NCBI RefSeq assembly: GCF_003663945.1
Contig: NZ_RCCH01000001.1
Coordinates: 124,001-188,000, forward strand
Direction: 5' to 3'
DNA: 64,000 bases
From: Lacinutrix venerupis
GTDB lineage: Bacteria; Bacteroidota; Bacteroidia; Flavobacteriales; Flavobacteriaceae
Below, in pieces: positions 26,356 through 36,001 of this stretch. A program made the translations under genes and the position numbers. Each line of letters opens with the position of its first letter. Within the stretch, counting starts at the first letter, position 1. Below the pieces are notes generated by a model. The model saw only the letters and a list, made by a program, of their open reading frames with translations. It had not been told where the DNA came from and did not search any database.

Positions 26356-27972
26356 ATGAAAAATTTAGCACAAAGCAATTATGGTTCTGCACTTGAAGTT
26401 GTAAGAAATCTTAAAGCAAAGTATGGAAATACATGGAATGCTATAAACCCAGAAAGTGCAGCCAGAATGGTTGCTCAAAACCGTTTTAATACAGGATTAG
26501 ATATAGCTAAACATACAGCAGCAATTATGCGCAAAGACATGGCAGAATATGATGCTGATAATTCTAAATACACACAATCTTTAGGATGCTGGCATGGTTT
26601 TGTAGCCCAACAAAAAATGATTTCGGTTAAGAAACATCACAAAACTACAAGTAAAAGATATTTGTACCTTTCTGGATGGATGGTTGCTGCTTTACGCTCA
26701 GAATTTGGCCCGCTTCCAGATCAATCTATGCACGAAAAAACTGCCGTACCTAGTTTAATTGCCGAGATTTATGATTTTTTACGTCAGGCAGATGCTATTG
26801 CGTTAAACGATTTGTTTAGAAGATTAGAAAATGGAGAAAACGTACAAGATGAAATAGATAATTTTGAAACTCATATTGTTCCTATTATAGCAGATATTGA
26901 TGCTGGTTTTGGAAATGAAGAAGCAACGTATTTATTAGCAAAAAAAATGATTCAAGCAGGAGCTTGTGCAATACAAATAGAAAATCAAGTTTCGGATGCA
27001 AAACAATGTGGACATCAAGATGGAAAAGTAACCGTTCCACATGAAGATTTTATTGCCAAATTAAATGCAGTTAGATATGCCTTTTTAGAATTAGGAGTTG
27101 AAGATGGTATTATTGTAGCACGAACCGACTCTGAAGGAGCAGGTTTAACCCAAAAACTTCCTGTAAGTAAAGAACCTGGAGATTTAGCTTCGCAATATTT
27201 AGCTTTTGTTGAAGCCAAAGAAATTTCAATTCATGAAGCCAAAGAAGACGACGTGCTTTTAAAAAGAGAAGGCAAATTGGTTCGTCCTGTAAGGCTACCA
27301 AACGGTTTATATAAATTTAAAAAAGGTACAAATATAGATCGTGTGGTGCTAGATTGTATAACTAGCCTACAAAATGGAGCAGATTTACTTTGGATAGAAA
27401 CACCAACACCAAATTTGAAACAAATAGCACATATGGTTAATAGAGTAAAGGCAATTGTACCAAATGCTAAATTGGTTTATAATAATTCTCCTTCTTTTAA
27501 TTGGACGTTAAATTTTAGAAATCAAGCTTATGATGAAATGCTTGCAGAAGGTGAAAACATGACAGCTTATGATAGAAACAATTTAATGGATGCTGAATAT
27601 GATAATACCGAGTTATGTTTTAGAGCAGACGAGAAAATTAAAACTTTCCAAATGGATGGAGCAAAAGAGGCAGGTATTTTTCATCATTTAATTACTTTAC
27701 CTACATATCATACTACAGCATTGCATATGAATGATTTAACACAAGGTTATTTTGGAGATGAAGGTATGTTAGCTTATGTAAAAGGTGTCCAACGTCAAGA
27801 AATTAGAAAAGGAGTTGCTTGTGTAAAACACCAAAGAATGGCAGGATCTGACCTTGGAGATGATCATAAAACATTTTTTGCAGGTGAAAAAGCATTAAAA
27901 GCAGGTGGAAAAAATAATACCTCTAATCAATTTGAAATTAAAAAGAAAGCGGCTTTACAAGCCATTGCATAA
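26356..27972 (+). CDS. aceA: isocitrate lyase (long AceA type)
   Basis: A protein of 538 residues that splits isocitrate to glyoxylate and succinate. The catalytic-cysteine region reads AKQCGHQDGK instead of the KKCGH of E. coli, and with the length this places it in the Pseudomonas-type subgroup. Metal and substrate loops are visible in IADIDAGFGNEE and VYNNSPSFNW. It is the second gene of the shunt operon and ends in a strong terminator. Confidence 0.96.
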   Translation: MKNLAQSNYGSALEVVRNLKAKYGNTWNAINPESAARMVAQNRFNTGLDIAKHTAAIMRKDMAEYDADNSKYTQSLGCWHGFVAQQKMISVKKHHKTTSKRYLYLSGWMVAALRSEFGPLPDQSMHEKTAVPSLIAEIYDFLRQADAIALNDLFRRLENGENVQDEIDNFETHIVPIIADIDAGFGNEEATYLLAKKMIQAGACAIQIENQVSDAKQCGHQDGKVTVPHEDFIAKLNAVRYAFLELGVEDGIIVARTDSEGAGLTQKLPVSKEPGDLASQYLAFVEAKEISIHEAKEDDVLLKREGKLVRPVRLPNGLYKFKKGTNIDRVVLDCITSLQNGADLLWIETPTPNLKQIAHMVNRVKAIVPNAKLVYNNSPSFNWTLNFRNQAYDEMLAEGENMTAYDRNNLMDAEYDNTELCFRADEKIKTFQMDGAKEAGIFHHLITLPTYHTTALHMNDLTQGYFGDEGMLAYVKGVQRQEIRKGVACVKHQRMAGSDLGDDHKTFFAGEKALKAGGKNNTSNQFEIKKKAALQAIA

Positions 27973-27982
27973 ATAATAATAT

Positions 27983-28015
27983 AAAAGGCGACACAATTAA
28001 GTGTCGCTTTTTTTT
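27983..28015 (+). terminator. terminator after aceA
   Basis: GCGACAC pairs with GTGTCGC around a 6-base loop, preceded by AAAAG and followed by eight Ts. Confidence 0.88.
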
Positions 28016-28042
28016 ACATCTAAACATGTTATGTTAAACTAA

Positions 28043-28519
28043 TTAAAGAGTTTTGTTTAAAAAATATTCCATTTTAATATCACATCGTTTATAAGGGCAA
28101 TTATCTTCAACTTCAATTTCCATAAACCCAAATTTTTTATATAAATATATGGCATTTTCAAGCTTTCGGCTAGAGTAGAGTAGTAGTCTGTTAAAGTGAC
28201 TTGCTTTAGCAAAATTAATGCAATGTTGTAATAATTTTTGTCCTATTTTTTGTCCACGATAATCTGGTGAAACAGCCATTTTAGTAAGCTCAAAAGCTTC
28301 TTGTTTGGGTAATGGCATTAAAGCATAAGTACCAACAATAGTATTATTAATTTTTGCAAAGAAAATATAACCTCCTTTATTAATAATATAGTTTTCAGGT
28401 TTACTTAAAACCTCGTCATCAAAAGGTTCTACTTCAAAATACTTTTGAAGCCATTCAATATTTAAACTATAAAAATCTAGTGAGTGTTTATTGTCAAAAC
28501 CTATTATATTAACTTTCAT
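28043..28519 (-). CDS. GNAT-family N-acetyltransferase
   Basis: A protein of 158 residues with the acetyl-CoA loop VSPDYRGQKIGQKLLQ (about 88-103), preceded by strand FELTKMAV and followed by LYSSRKLENAIYLYKKFGF, the usual GNAT order. The fourth loop position is K where G is commoner, which is tolerated in the family. The start overlaps the hutG stop by 11 bases, so they are one transcription unit. Substrate unknown; a role in histidine catabolism is not implied by the family. Confidence 0.85.
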   Translation of the reverse strand: MKVNIIGFDNKHSLDFYSLNIEWLQKYFEVEPFDDEVLSKPENYIINKGGYIFFAKINNTIVGTYALMPLPKQEAFELTKMAVSPDYRGQKIGQKLLQHCINFAKASHFNRLLLYSSRKLENAIYLYKKFGFMEIEVEDNCPYKRCDIKMEYFLNKTL

Positions 28520-29531
28520 TAGCTCTTAAAAAATCGGTTATTAAATAAGAGATTAGTTTTCCAACCTGTGTAGCTGTTTTTTTGGTTGGAGCAGCTTCAC
28601 AAATATGAAGGTATTTAGCATGTTTATGGCTTCCCATAAAGTGCACAAATTGCCTTGCTTGATTTACAGAAAATCCAGAAGGTGTTTGTGCACTACTAGG
28701 TATATTTGCTATGGCATCGCAATCTATTTCAATACCAAAATTATCTTTAGAGACAAACTCTAAAGCTTTTTTCATTTCAGATTTAAATTTTGAGTTTTTT
28801 TCAATTTCTACAGCTTCAAATGTATTGTACTTAATATTTTCTATGCTATTAAGAGCGTTGTTTAAAACGGTTTCCGAATTGTAATTTTTATGTATTCCAA
28901 AAATAAAATACCTGTTTAGAAATCCTTCATTATATGCATAACTAAAGCCATTACCACTGTGCCTACCTTCAATTACTCTAAAATCTGTATGCGCATCAAA
29001 ATTAATAACGTTTATTTTATTTTCTAAAGCCAACGAAGAACCTTTAATATTGCCGTAAGCGTTATTGTGACCACCGCCAATAATAATAGGAATTTTACCT
29101 GCTCTTACAATGTTATATATTAGGTTAGATACTTCTTTGTCTATTTCTTCAACTAATGCTCGTGCTTTTTTTATATGTTTTTCATTTTTTTGATCCCATT
29201 TTAAAAGCTGTTCGTTTTCTTTAGTAAAATCTAAATAACCTAAAATACACATTTTTTTTGCTTGGTTTAAAACGCTGTTTTGTGTATTTAACAAAACTTT
29301 AATTGTTGCCTCCCAAGCCTTGCTAGTCCCTATTTTACCGTAGTTTGCAAAGACACCAATAGCTTCGGGTAAACCAATTAAAACATACTTAACGTCTAAA
29401 TTTATTAAGTCTTCGTATATATTTGTAATTGATGGAAGTAAAGTTACTTTTTCACCAAATTTAGTTTCACCAGAACGTGTAGCAACAAGTTCTTCGATTT
29501 TAGATTTGGACATTAAAATAAGTTTATTCAT
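28509..29531 (-). CDS. hutG: formimidoylglutamase (arginase-family)
   Basis: A ureohydrolase of 340 residues. The manganese ligands appear in GGGHNNAYGN (about 152-161), NFDAHTDFR (about 176-184) and EIDCDAIANI (about 262-271). This flavobacterial group is annotated as formimidoylglutamase, the last step of the histidine utilisation pathway, and imidazolonepropionase (hutI) lies on the same strand 1.07 kb upstream, beyond one opposite-strand gene. Other ureohydrolase substrates (arginine, agmatine) cannot be excluded from sequence alone. Confidence 0.8.
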   Translation of the reverse strand: MNKLILMSKSKIEELVATRSGETKFGEKVTLLPSITNIYEDLINLDVKYVLIGLPEAIGVFANYGKIGTSKAWEATIKVLLNTQNSVLNQAKKMCILGYLDFTKENEQLLKWDQKNEKHIKKARALVEEIDKEVSNLIYNIVRAGKIPIIIGGGHNNAYGNIKGSSLALENKINVINFDAHTDFRVIEGRHSGNGFSYAYNEGFLNRYFIFGIHKNYNSETVLNNALNSIENIKYNTFEAVEIEKNSKFKSEMKKALEFVSKDNFGIEIDCDAIANIPSSAQTPSGFSVNQARQFVHFMGSHKHAKYLHICEAAPTKKTATQVGKLISYLITDFLRANES

Positions 29532-29639
29532 AATGTGTATTACAGTGTTTAAAAATTAAAATTAGTGTTTTAAAAGTAAATAATTTACAGTTTATCAATT
29601 AAAATAAAATTATTTAAATCTCTAAAAAAATAAACAATT

Positions 29640-30527
29640 ATGGCAAATAACACAGCAAGCACAGGCTTAAAAGTAGCTCTAGGAATTGCAATCGCCTTAT
29701 TTATAGGATTAGGCGTATTTTCTTCTTCTTTATATAAAGAGAAAAAAGAAAATGAAAAAGTATTAATAAGTGAAAAAACAAAGGTTTTAGATGAGCTTAA
29801 TCAAATGATGGCACAATATGACGTTGCCATGAATGACAATACCATTGTTAACCAAAATTTAGTTGAAGCTAAAGAACGTATTCAAGGTTTAATAGATTCT
29901 TTACAAGTATCTGAAACTAACGTTAAGAGTTTATGGAGATACAAAAAGAAGTATTTATCATTACAAAAAGAAATGGATTATATCTTAACAGAGAATGATA
30001 AACTTAAGGTTGAAAATCAAATGTTAGCTACAACTTTAGATAGTACAAAAATTCAATTAGTAGAACGTTCTGTGTTTACAGATTCTCTTTTAGTACAAAA
30101 TACAGCATTAGCAGATGTTGTTGAAAGCGCAGCTGTATTATCTGCAAATAGTATGAATGTTTCTGGTGTTATAGAGCGTACTTCTGGAAAATTAATTCCT
30201 ACAGAACGTGCAAGACGTAGCGATAAAATTAGAGTATGTTTTACAGTCGCTAAAAATAAATTAGTACAAGCTGGAGATAAGGAATTATTTGTTCAGGTAA
30301 TAGATCCAAAAAACAATATTTTAGGAGCAAATGAGCAGGTTGCTTTTGGTGAAGAAACTTTAAACTACAGTTTAGTAAGTAAGTTTAACTACGAAAACCA
30401 AAGTTTACCAATTTGCGAATACATTGCAAAAAAAGATAAAAAAGACGACTTTGAAAAAGGTACTTATAAAGTAAACGTTTTTAACGGTAACGAGTTAGTA
30501 ACAAGCTCTCAATTTACTATGAAGTAA
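29640..30527 (+). CDS. single-helix membrane protein with coiled coil, unknown function
   Basis: A protein of 295 residues with one N-terminal membrane helix (about 10-28), a coiled-coil region (about 32-150; KYLSLQKEMDYILTENDKL) and a C-terminal beta-rich domain (IRVCFTVAKNKLVQAGDKELFVQVIDP). It is probably anchored in the inner membrane with the rest in the periplasm. Similar proteins are common in Flavobacteriaceae, sometimes under misleading chromosome-partitioning names. It interrupts the hutI-hutG pair on the opposite strand, has its own terminator, and shows no link to histidine use. Confidence 0.75.
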   Translation: MANNTASTGLKVALGIAIALFIGLGVFSSSLYKEKKENEKVLISEKTKVLDELNQMMAQYDVAMNDNTIVNQNLVEAKERIQGLIDSLQVSETNVKSLWRYKKKYLSLQKEMDYILTENDKLKVENQMLATTLDSTKIQLVERSVFTDSLLVQNTALADVVESAAVLSANSMNVSGVIERTSGKLIPTERARRSDKIRVCFTVAKNKLVQAGDKELFVQVIDPKNNILGANEQVAFGEETLNYSLVSKFNYENQSLPICEYIAKKDKKDDFEKGTYKVNVFNGNELVTSSQFTMK

Positions 30528-30546
30528 TTGTAAATAATACAATATT

Positions 30547-30582
30547 AAAAACGCCTGAAAACGAAAGTTTTCAGGCGTTTTT
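30547..30582. terminator. bidirectional terminator
   Basis: A 16-bp perfect stem, left arm AAAAACGCCTGAAAAC, with a GAAA loop. It lies between the convergent gene ends at 30527 (+) and 30601 (-). Confidence 0.92.
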
Positions 30583-30600
30583 ATTTTAAAATAGTTAATA

Positions 30601-31836
30601 TTAATATAGCGTACCGTTTATAATAACTTGATCAATATTGTTTTCTCCAAACGCATATGGTAAATAATTATAGCTAGGTACTTGTTTTGTAATTATAAGG
30701 TTTGCTTTTTTTCCTTTTGTTATACTTCCGTATTGATTACTAATTCCCATAGCATAAGCACCATTAATAGTTGCAGCATTTATAGCTTCTTCGGGAGTTA
30801 ATTTCATTTTTATACAAGCGGTACTAACCACAAAATTCATATTACCAGATGGCGTAGAACCAGGATTAAAATCTGTAGCTAATGCCAAAGGTAATCCAGC
30901 ATCAATAATTTGCCTACCAGGAGTATAAGGTATGCTTAAAAAGTAAGAACACGAAGGCAAAGCAACAGGCATAGTATTACTGTTTTTAAGAGCATTAATA
31001 TCGCTTTCATTTAACATTTCTAAGTGGTCTACACTTAAAGCATTGTGTTTTACAGCTAACTCGACTCCTCCAAATGCATTAAATTGATTAACATGTATTT
31101 TTGGTGTTAAGTGATACTGTTTTGCAGCTTCAAGAATTTGTTGGGTATCATTTAACGAGAAATAACCTTTTTCGCAAAAAACATCTACATAATGTGCAAG
31201 ATTTTCTTTAGCAATTTTGGGTAACATATCATTAATAATCAAGTCTAAATAGCCTTGTTTATTATCTTTAAACTCTTTTGGAAAAGCATGAGCTCCCAAA
31301 AATGTAGCTTTTATTTTTATTGGAAATTCTTTTTTTATACGCTTAATAACACGTAACATTTTAATTTCATTTTCTGTAGATAAGCCATAACCAGATTTTA
31401 TTTCTAATGCTCCAGAACCTAGCTTAATAACCTTTTTAACACGTTCTATAGACTGTTTATATAAGTCTTCTTCATTTGTATTTTCTAAGGTTTTTGCGCT
31501 GTTTAAAATGCCGCCACCACGGTTTGCAATTTCCTCGTAAGACAGCCCATTTATTCTATCTACAAATTCTTGTTCACGATTTCCAGCATAAACAATGTGT
31601 GTGTGAGAATCGCACCAAGTTGGTAATACTATTTTTCCAGTAGCATCTATAACTTGATCGACGTCGCTATAATTGCAGTTTTCCATACTCCCAAAATCTA
31701 CAATAGTATCGTGTTCTATTAACAGATATGCATTTTTAATTGTTGGTAGAGTTTTCATATCTGCACCAGAAATCTTTAAAATATCTGGTTCTCTAATTTG
31801 TAGTAATTCTTTAATGTTTTTTATTAATAAAGGCAT
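30601..31836 (-). CDS. hutI: imidazolonepropionase
   Basis: An amidohydrolase of 411 residues that opens the imidazolone ring in histidine degradation. The metal motif H-x-H is in CDSHTHIVYAGNRE (about 75-88), with later ligands in HVNQFNAFGGVELA, VDHLEMLNE and ALATDFNPGSTPSGNM. The ATG abuts a small membrane protein gene upstream (one base gap), so it is the second gene of that unit. hutH and hutU are not in the window. Confidence 0.95.
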   Translation of the reverse strand: MPLLIKNIKELLQIREPDILKISGADMKTLPTIKNAYLLIEHDTIVDFGSMENCNYSDVDQVIDATGKIVLPTWCDSHTHIVYAGNREQEFVDRINGLSYEEIANRGGGILNSAKTLENTNEEDLYKQSIERVKKVIKLGSGALEIKSGYGLSTENEIKMLRVIKRIKKEFPIKIKATFLGAHAFPKEFKDNKQGYLDLIINDMLPKIAKENLAHYVDVFCEKGYFSLNDTQQILEAAKQYHLTPKIHVNQFNAFGGVELAVKHNALSVDHLEMLNESDINALKNSNTMPVALPSCSYFLSIPYTPGRQIIDAGLPLALATDFNPGSTPSGNMNFVVSTACIKMKLTPEEAINAATINGAYAMGISNQYGSITKGKKANLIITKQVPSYNYLPYAFGENNIDQVIINGTLY

Positions 31837-31837
31837 A

Positions 31838-32122
31838 TTATACTGTTTGAGAAAAATCGGTTATGTAAAGATTATAGGCTGCAATAAACATAGAAATTAT
31901 TCCTATAATGGTAACTATCCAATTGTATTTTTTTATTAGTAAACGAGATACAAAATAGAGTATAAGTGTAGTTATACCAATTAAAGCTGGTATCCATTTT
32001 AAAATAACAGCTAGCATTCCAGCTCCAGAGTAGTCTGCTGAAAATGAAATTGATAACGTAATTATTTCTACAATAATTACTGCAATAATATTGTTTTTAG
32101 GGTTGTTTAATATTGAAATCAT
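31838..32122 (-). CDS. small membrane protein upstream of hutI, unknown
   Basis: Ninety-four residues with three hydrophobic helices (about 12-31, 34-61, 70-87) and no recognisable motif. Its stop is one base before the hutI start on the same strand, so it is the first gene of the hutI unit. A role in uptake is possible but unsupported. Confidence 0.6.
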   Translation of the reverse strand: MISILNNPKNNIIAVIIVEIITLSISFSADYSGAGMLAVILKWIPALIGITTLILYFVSRLLIKKYNWIVTIIGIISMFIAAYNLYITDFSQTV

Positions 32123-32200
32123 AGGTCAAATATAGATAAAATGCATAAGGCTGAGTAATAATTTTTTGTAAGTTTTACAACGTTTAATGTTATGTTTATA

Positions 32201-32219
32201 ACGAAAAATTAAATTTCGT
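32201..32219. promoter_or_regulatory. inverted repeat upstream of the Crp-like gene
   Basis: ACGAAA and TTTCGT are separated by 7 bases in the 175-base divergent spacer, a possible operator for autoregulation. Not a classical Crp/Fnr box (TGTGA / TTGAT). Confidence 0.3.
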
Positions 32220-32297
32220 AAAATATATATTGATACATTTCAACTGTAATTGTTGAACCAGAAATAGATACCCAATTCTTTTTTCTAAAAATACTAT

Positions 32298-32876
32298 ATG
32301 AGAACCTACTATAAGGAAGCACATGAGTACATAAATTCGTTTCAAAAACTCACAGAAGAAGAGTTTGATGTTTTATATAATATAGCAAAGTTAAAAACCT
32401 TTAAACAAGGAGATAAGCTTCTTGATTATGGTACTATTCCACAAAAAATTTATTTTATTACACATGGTGTTGTAAGGTCTTATGTTACACTTTCTAGTGG
32501 TAAAGAGGTTACTACTAATTTATTTAATGCGTTTATGTTTTTTGCACCATTTAAAGCTTTAATTAAAAACGAACCAAACAATTTAATTTACGAAACTCTT
32601 ACAGAATCTCATGTTTTTGAAATTGATTTTAAAACATTTTACAACCTTTGCAAAAAGGACTTAAAATTAATGACATTTTACAGTAAATTTTTAGAGTATT
32701 TAGTATTAAAAGGAGGAGAGCGCTTTTTAGAGTTTACATCTAATAGTGCAAAAGAACGCTATCTTTTATTAAGAGAGCGTCTTCCAGATTTAGATAATAT
32801 TATACCTCAATACCAAATAGCTGCGACAATTGGTATAACACCGGTACAATTAAGTAGAATTAGAGCTACGCTTTAA
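32298..32876 (+). CDS. Crp/Fnr-family transcriptional regulator
   Basis: A protein of 192 residues with an N-terminal cyclic-nucleotide-binding-like beta roll (about 20-110; FKQGDKLLDYGTIPQKIYFITHGVVR) and a compact C-terminal helix-turn-helix (IPQYQIAATIGITPVQLSRIRATL). The phosphate-binding cassette R-A of true Crp is not conserved, which is typical of the many flavobacterial Crp-like proteins of unknown ligand. No target is obvious from its neighbours. Confidence 0.85.
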   Translation: MRTYYKEAHEYINSFQKLTEEEFDVLYNIAKLKTFKQGDKLLDYGTIPQKIYFITHGVVRSYVTLSSGKEVTTNLFNAFMFFAPFKALIKNEPNNLIYETLTESHVFEIDFKTFYNLCKKDLKLMTFYSKFLEYLVLKGGERFLEFTSNSAKERYLLLRERLPDLDNIIPQYQIAATIGITPVQLSRIRATL

Positions 32877-33000
32877 AGTTTTAGCTATAATAATTATTTT
32901 TATGGTATTAACATATGTTAATGATTTTATAAAAGTATTTAATTAGACTTGTATCAGTTAAAAAAAATTCCCTTAAAAATTTAAATAACTAACTAAAAAT

Positions 33001-33036
33001 AAAAAACCGATTAGCGTAATGCTAATCGGTTTTTTT
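33001..33036. terminator. bidirectional terminator between the crp-like gene and fumC
   Basis: AAAAAACCGATTAGC pairs with GCTAATCGGTTTTTT around a 5-base loop. It lies closer to the fumC end (33057, minus strand). Confidence 0.9.
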
Positions 33037-33056
33037 AATTAAAATTTGGGTTAAAA

Positions 33057-34454
33057 TTATTTTAAAGCACCAACCATATTTTCTGGTTTTACCCATTCGT
33101 CGTATTCTTCAGCAGTAACATAACCTAAGTTTACAGCTTCAGTTTTTAAAGTTGTACCGTTTTTGTGCGCAGTATTTGCAATTTCTGCAGCTTTATAATA
33201 TCCTATTTTGGTATTTAAAGCAGTTACTAACATTAACGAGTTATTTAATAACTCCTTTATAACATCGTGGTTTGGCTGTATACCAGCAGCACAATGCTCT
33301 TCAAAACTTACACAAGCATCACCAATTAGTTGTGCACTTTGTAAAATGTTTGCAGCCATCATAGGTTTAAAAACATTAAGCTCGTAATGTCCTTGTGTAC
33401 CTCCAACAGTAATTGCAACATCGTTACCCATAACTTGTGCGCAAACCATTGTTAAAGCTTCACATTGTGTTGGGTTTACTTTTCCTGGCATAATAGAACT
33501 TCCTGGTTCGTTTGCAGGAATAATAATTTCTCCAATTCCAGAACGTGGTCCAGAAGCCATCATACGTATATCGTTAGCAATTTTGTTTAAAGACACTGCT
33601 AATTGTTTTAAAGCACCATGAGACTCTACAATAGCATCGTGTGCAGCTAAAGCTTCAAATTTATTATCGGCAGTTTCAAAAGGTAAGTTTGTAAATTTTG
33701 AAATGTATTTAGCAACTAAAACATCGTATCCTTTAGGTGTATTTAAACCAGTACCAACAGCTGTTCCTCCTAAAGCTAATTCAGATAGGTGTGGCAAAGT
33801 ATTTTCTAAGGCTTTTAAACCATGATCTAATTGCGATACGTAACCAGAAAACTCTTGACCTAAAGTTAGTGGTGTAGCATCCATTAAATGCGTACGCCCA
33901 ATTTTAACTACATCTTTAAATTCCTGCGCTTTATCGTTAAGTGTATTTCTTAATTTTATAACGCCAGGTATTGTGTTTTCTACAATTTTTTTATAGGCAG
34001 CAATGTGCATACCTGTAGGAAATGTATCGTTAGATGATTGCGATTTGTTAACATCGTCGTTAGGTTGTATAGTTTTTTCGCCTTCACCAATAACTTTTCC
34101 AGCAATTTGGTGTGCTCTGTTGGCCACAACTTCATTTACATTCATGTTAGACTGTGTTCCAGAACCTGTTTGCCAGATTACTAATGGAAATTGGTCGTCG
34201 TGTTTGCCATCTAAAATTTCGTCGCAAACTTGTGCAATTAAATCACGTTTTTCGTTATCTAAAACACCTAATTCTGCATTAGTAAAAGCAGCCGCTTTTT
34301 TAAGGTATGCAAAACCGTAAACTACTTCTAATGGCATAGAGGCAGGCGTTCCTATTTTAAAGTTATTTCTTGAACGTTCGGTTTGTGCTCCCCAAAGTTT
34401 ATTAGCAGGTACTTTAACCTCGCCCATTGTATCTTTTTCTATTCTGTATTCCAT
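33057..34454 (-). CDS. fumC: class II fumarate hydratase
   Basis: A TCA-cycle enzyme of 465 residues interconverting fumarate and malate. The superfamily signature [11 protein letters not shown] is at about 317-327. [26 protein letters not shown] and [20 protein letters not shown] form the remaining active-site regions in the FumC order. The length matches E. coli FumC (467). No iron-sulfur cysteines, as expected for class II. Confidence 0.97.
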   Translation of the reverse strand: MEYRIEKDTMGEVKVPANKLWGAQTERSRNNFKIGTPASMPLEVVYGFAYLKKAAAFTNAELGVLDNEKRDLIAQVCDEILDGKHDDQFPLVIWQTGSGTQSNMNVNEVVANRAHQIAGKVIGEGEKTIQPNDDVNKSQSSNDTFPTGMHIAAYKKIVENTIPGVIKLRNTLNDKAQEFKDVVKIGRTHLMDATPLTLGQEFSGYVSQLDHGLKALENTLPHLSELALGGTAVGTGLNTPKGYDVLVAKYISKFTNLPFETADNKFEALAAHDAIVESHGALKQLAVSLNKIANDIRMMASGPRSGIGEIIIPANEPGSSIMPGKVNPTQCEALTMVCAQVMGNDVAITVGGTQGHYELNVFKPMMAANILQSAQLIGDACVSFEEHCAAGIQPNHDVIKELLNNSLMLVTALNTKIGYYKAAEIANTAHKNGTTLKTEAVNLGYVTAEEYDEWVKPENMVGALK

Positions 34455-34579
34455 GAAATTTTGGTTTATTTTAGGATTGTAAAATTACAAAATTTAGATT
34501 GATTTTCTTAAACCTATGTTTATAAGTTTTTATAGCTTTAAGCAAGTTGAACTTGATTATAAAATTTTATAAAACTAAC

Positions 34580-34652
34580 TTAGCTTATCGTTTGATATAA
34601 AACATTAAAACGATTTCATATCAACGAAGCATTGGCAGTCATGTAAGCTTCG
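34580..34652. repeat. left end of a probable mobile cassette (inverted repeats)
   Basis: TTAGCTTATCGT (34580-34591) is the exact inverse of the sequence at 35976-35987 on the far side of the HEPN gene. Inside it are two hairpins: CGTTTGATAT / ATATCAACG (34589-34626) and CGAAGC / GCTTCG (34625-34652). The spacer to the gene start is only 18 bases, so the promoter must lie within or before the repeat. Confidence 0.6.
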
Positions 34653-34670
34653 AATGAAAAGTAATCCCAA

Positions 34671-35828
34671 ATGAAAAACACAATTAACGAACTTTCTACA
34701 TTATTTGACGAAGCAAAAGCCAACATAGAATTTGAATTTGTCCAAACACTTATAAACTATAAGGGAATGGGAGCTAAAGAACTTTCTACCAATCTACATG
34801 AGTGGTTTGATGCTATTGAATTTTACAAGCAAATTTATTATTCAAAAACAAATAAAGAAAAAACCAGAATTGGACTTTTGCTTTACTCGACATTCTTTGA
34901 AAATAGCGACTTTTATAATATTCTTGGAAGTCTATGCAAAATCAAATTAGGATACAGAGGCTCTTCATATCTTTTCTGGAAAACTAAAAAATACGAAAGG
35001 CTATTGGGAATTGGTGAGAAAAAAGAATTCTTGCTTGAATTATTAGAAGATGCTGATAAACAAAATATGATTTCATTTTTTACCGAGAATCATTTTAAAG
35101 AAATAAGGAATACGTTTTTTCATTCTGCTTATTCATTAAGTGAAGAAGATTATTTTCTTCACGATTCAGACCCAATTGTAATTGATGGAGTTGGAACATA
35201 TCGTTTTAATGTTAAAGAATTCTTATATCCAAAAATTGAAAACGTAATTCAGTTTTTTGACACATTTAAGCAATTATATTTAGATAGTTTTGATTCCTAT
35301 CAAGATGATAAAGAAGTTGATGCATTTTATCCAAATCCATGTAAAGCTACCATATTAGGTTCTAAAGATGGATTGAAAGGATTTAGAATAAAAAATGCAG
35401 TTAATTTTTTTGGTAAATGGCATGACTCTGGTGTATGGTATGATGAGAAATATGATATGTGGGCAGGCCATAATATTAGAATGAGTCATGCTGATATTGA
35501 AACAATAGAAATCAATGATTCCCTTACTAGGTATGAAAATAAAGAAGATATTAAACGAAGTGATTTAGAATTTGAAAATATAGTAGACAAAATTGTCGAA
35601 AGAAACAATCCTACGGAAATCTATAGAGCTACTGACCTACTTGTCAAGTTTGGTGATATTCGACTTAAAAAAATGATAGCAGAAAAGAATGGTTATAAAC
35701 AGAGAAATTTTCCTAAAATAATTTTACCATTTTACAAGCAAGCGGTAGAAATTGGTTCTAAAATTATGGATATGAAACAAGTAAGTAAAAACATTAAAAC
35801 TCTTGAAGAGTTTATGGCTGGCTCGTAG
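34671..35828 (+). CDS. HEPN-motif protein of unknown function in a repeat-bounded cassette
   Basis: A soluble protein of 385 residues. Residues 140-152 (HFKEIRNTFFHSA) carry an R146-x4-H151 motif of the type that marks HEPN-fold RNases, preceded by helical segments as the fold requires. The C-terminal half (KGFRIKNAVNFFGKWHDSGVWYDEKYDMW) is unrecognised. HEPN proteins often act as RNA-cleaving toxins or defence effectors, or sense abortive infection; that is family knowledge, not shown here. The gene lies alone between inverted repeats and after a housekeeping gene, and its codon use looks more mixed than its neighbours. No antitoxin gene is adjacent. Confidence 0.65.
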   Translation: MKNTINELSTLFDEAKANIEFEFVQTLINYKGMGAKELSTNLHEWFDAIEFYKQIYYSKTNKEKTRIGLLLYSTFFENSDFYNILGSLCKIKLGYRGSSYLFWKTKKYERLLGIGEKKEFLLELLEDADKQNMISFFTENHFKEIRNTFFHSAYSLSEEDYFLHDSDPIVIDGVGTYRFNVKEFLYPKIENVIQFFDTFKQLYLDSFDSYQDDKEVDAFYPNPCKATILGSKDGLKGFRIKNAVNFFGKWHDSGVWYDEKYDMWAGHNIRMSHADIETIEINDSLTRYENKEDIKRSDLEFENIVDKIVERNNPTEIYRATDLLVKFGDIRLKKMIAEKNGYKQRNFPKIILPFYKQAVEIGSKIMDMKQVSKNIKTLEEFMAGS

Positions 35829-35853
35829 TTCTATTGATAATAAAACACGAACT

Positions 35854-35987
35854 GCCAACACCGTATATAATTTATTGCTAGTTCTAGCCTACTTACGAAA
35901 ATCCGCGAGGATTTTCTATTCGGTTTTTATTTGCTAAATTAGGTGCTTAAACCACGCAACAAACCATATACAAACACGATAAGCTAA
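35854..35987. repeat. right end of the cassette: long imperfect palindrome
   Basis: A palindrome of about 125 bases. The outer arms GCCAACACCGTATATAA (35854-35870) and TATACAAACACG (35967-35978), with ATTGC / GCAAC inside them, pair imperfectly. The centre is a perfect 8-bp hairpin GAAAATCC-GCGA-GGATTTTC (35897-35916). It ends in ACGATAAGCTAA (35976-35987), the inverse of the left-end repeat. The general pattern resembles flavobacterial dispersed palindromes that follow accessory genes. It also recalls integron attC sites, but the attC core sequences are not present. Confidence 0.65.
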
Positions 35988-36001
35988 CTTGAAAATTTTT
36001 C

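Noticed and set aside
34671-35987. Cassette interpreted as a classical integron cassette
   Set aside because: The palindrome lacks recognisable attC core sites (RYYYAAC / GTTRRRY pair) and no integron integrase is in the window.
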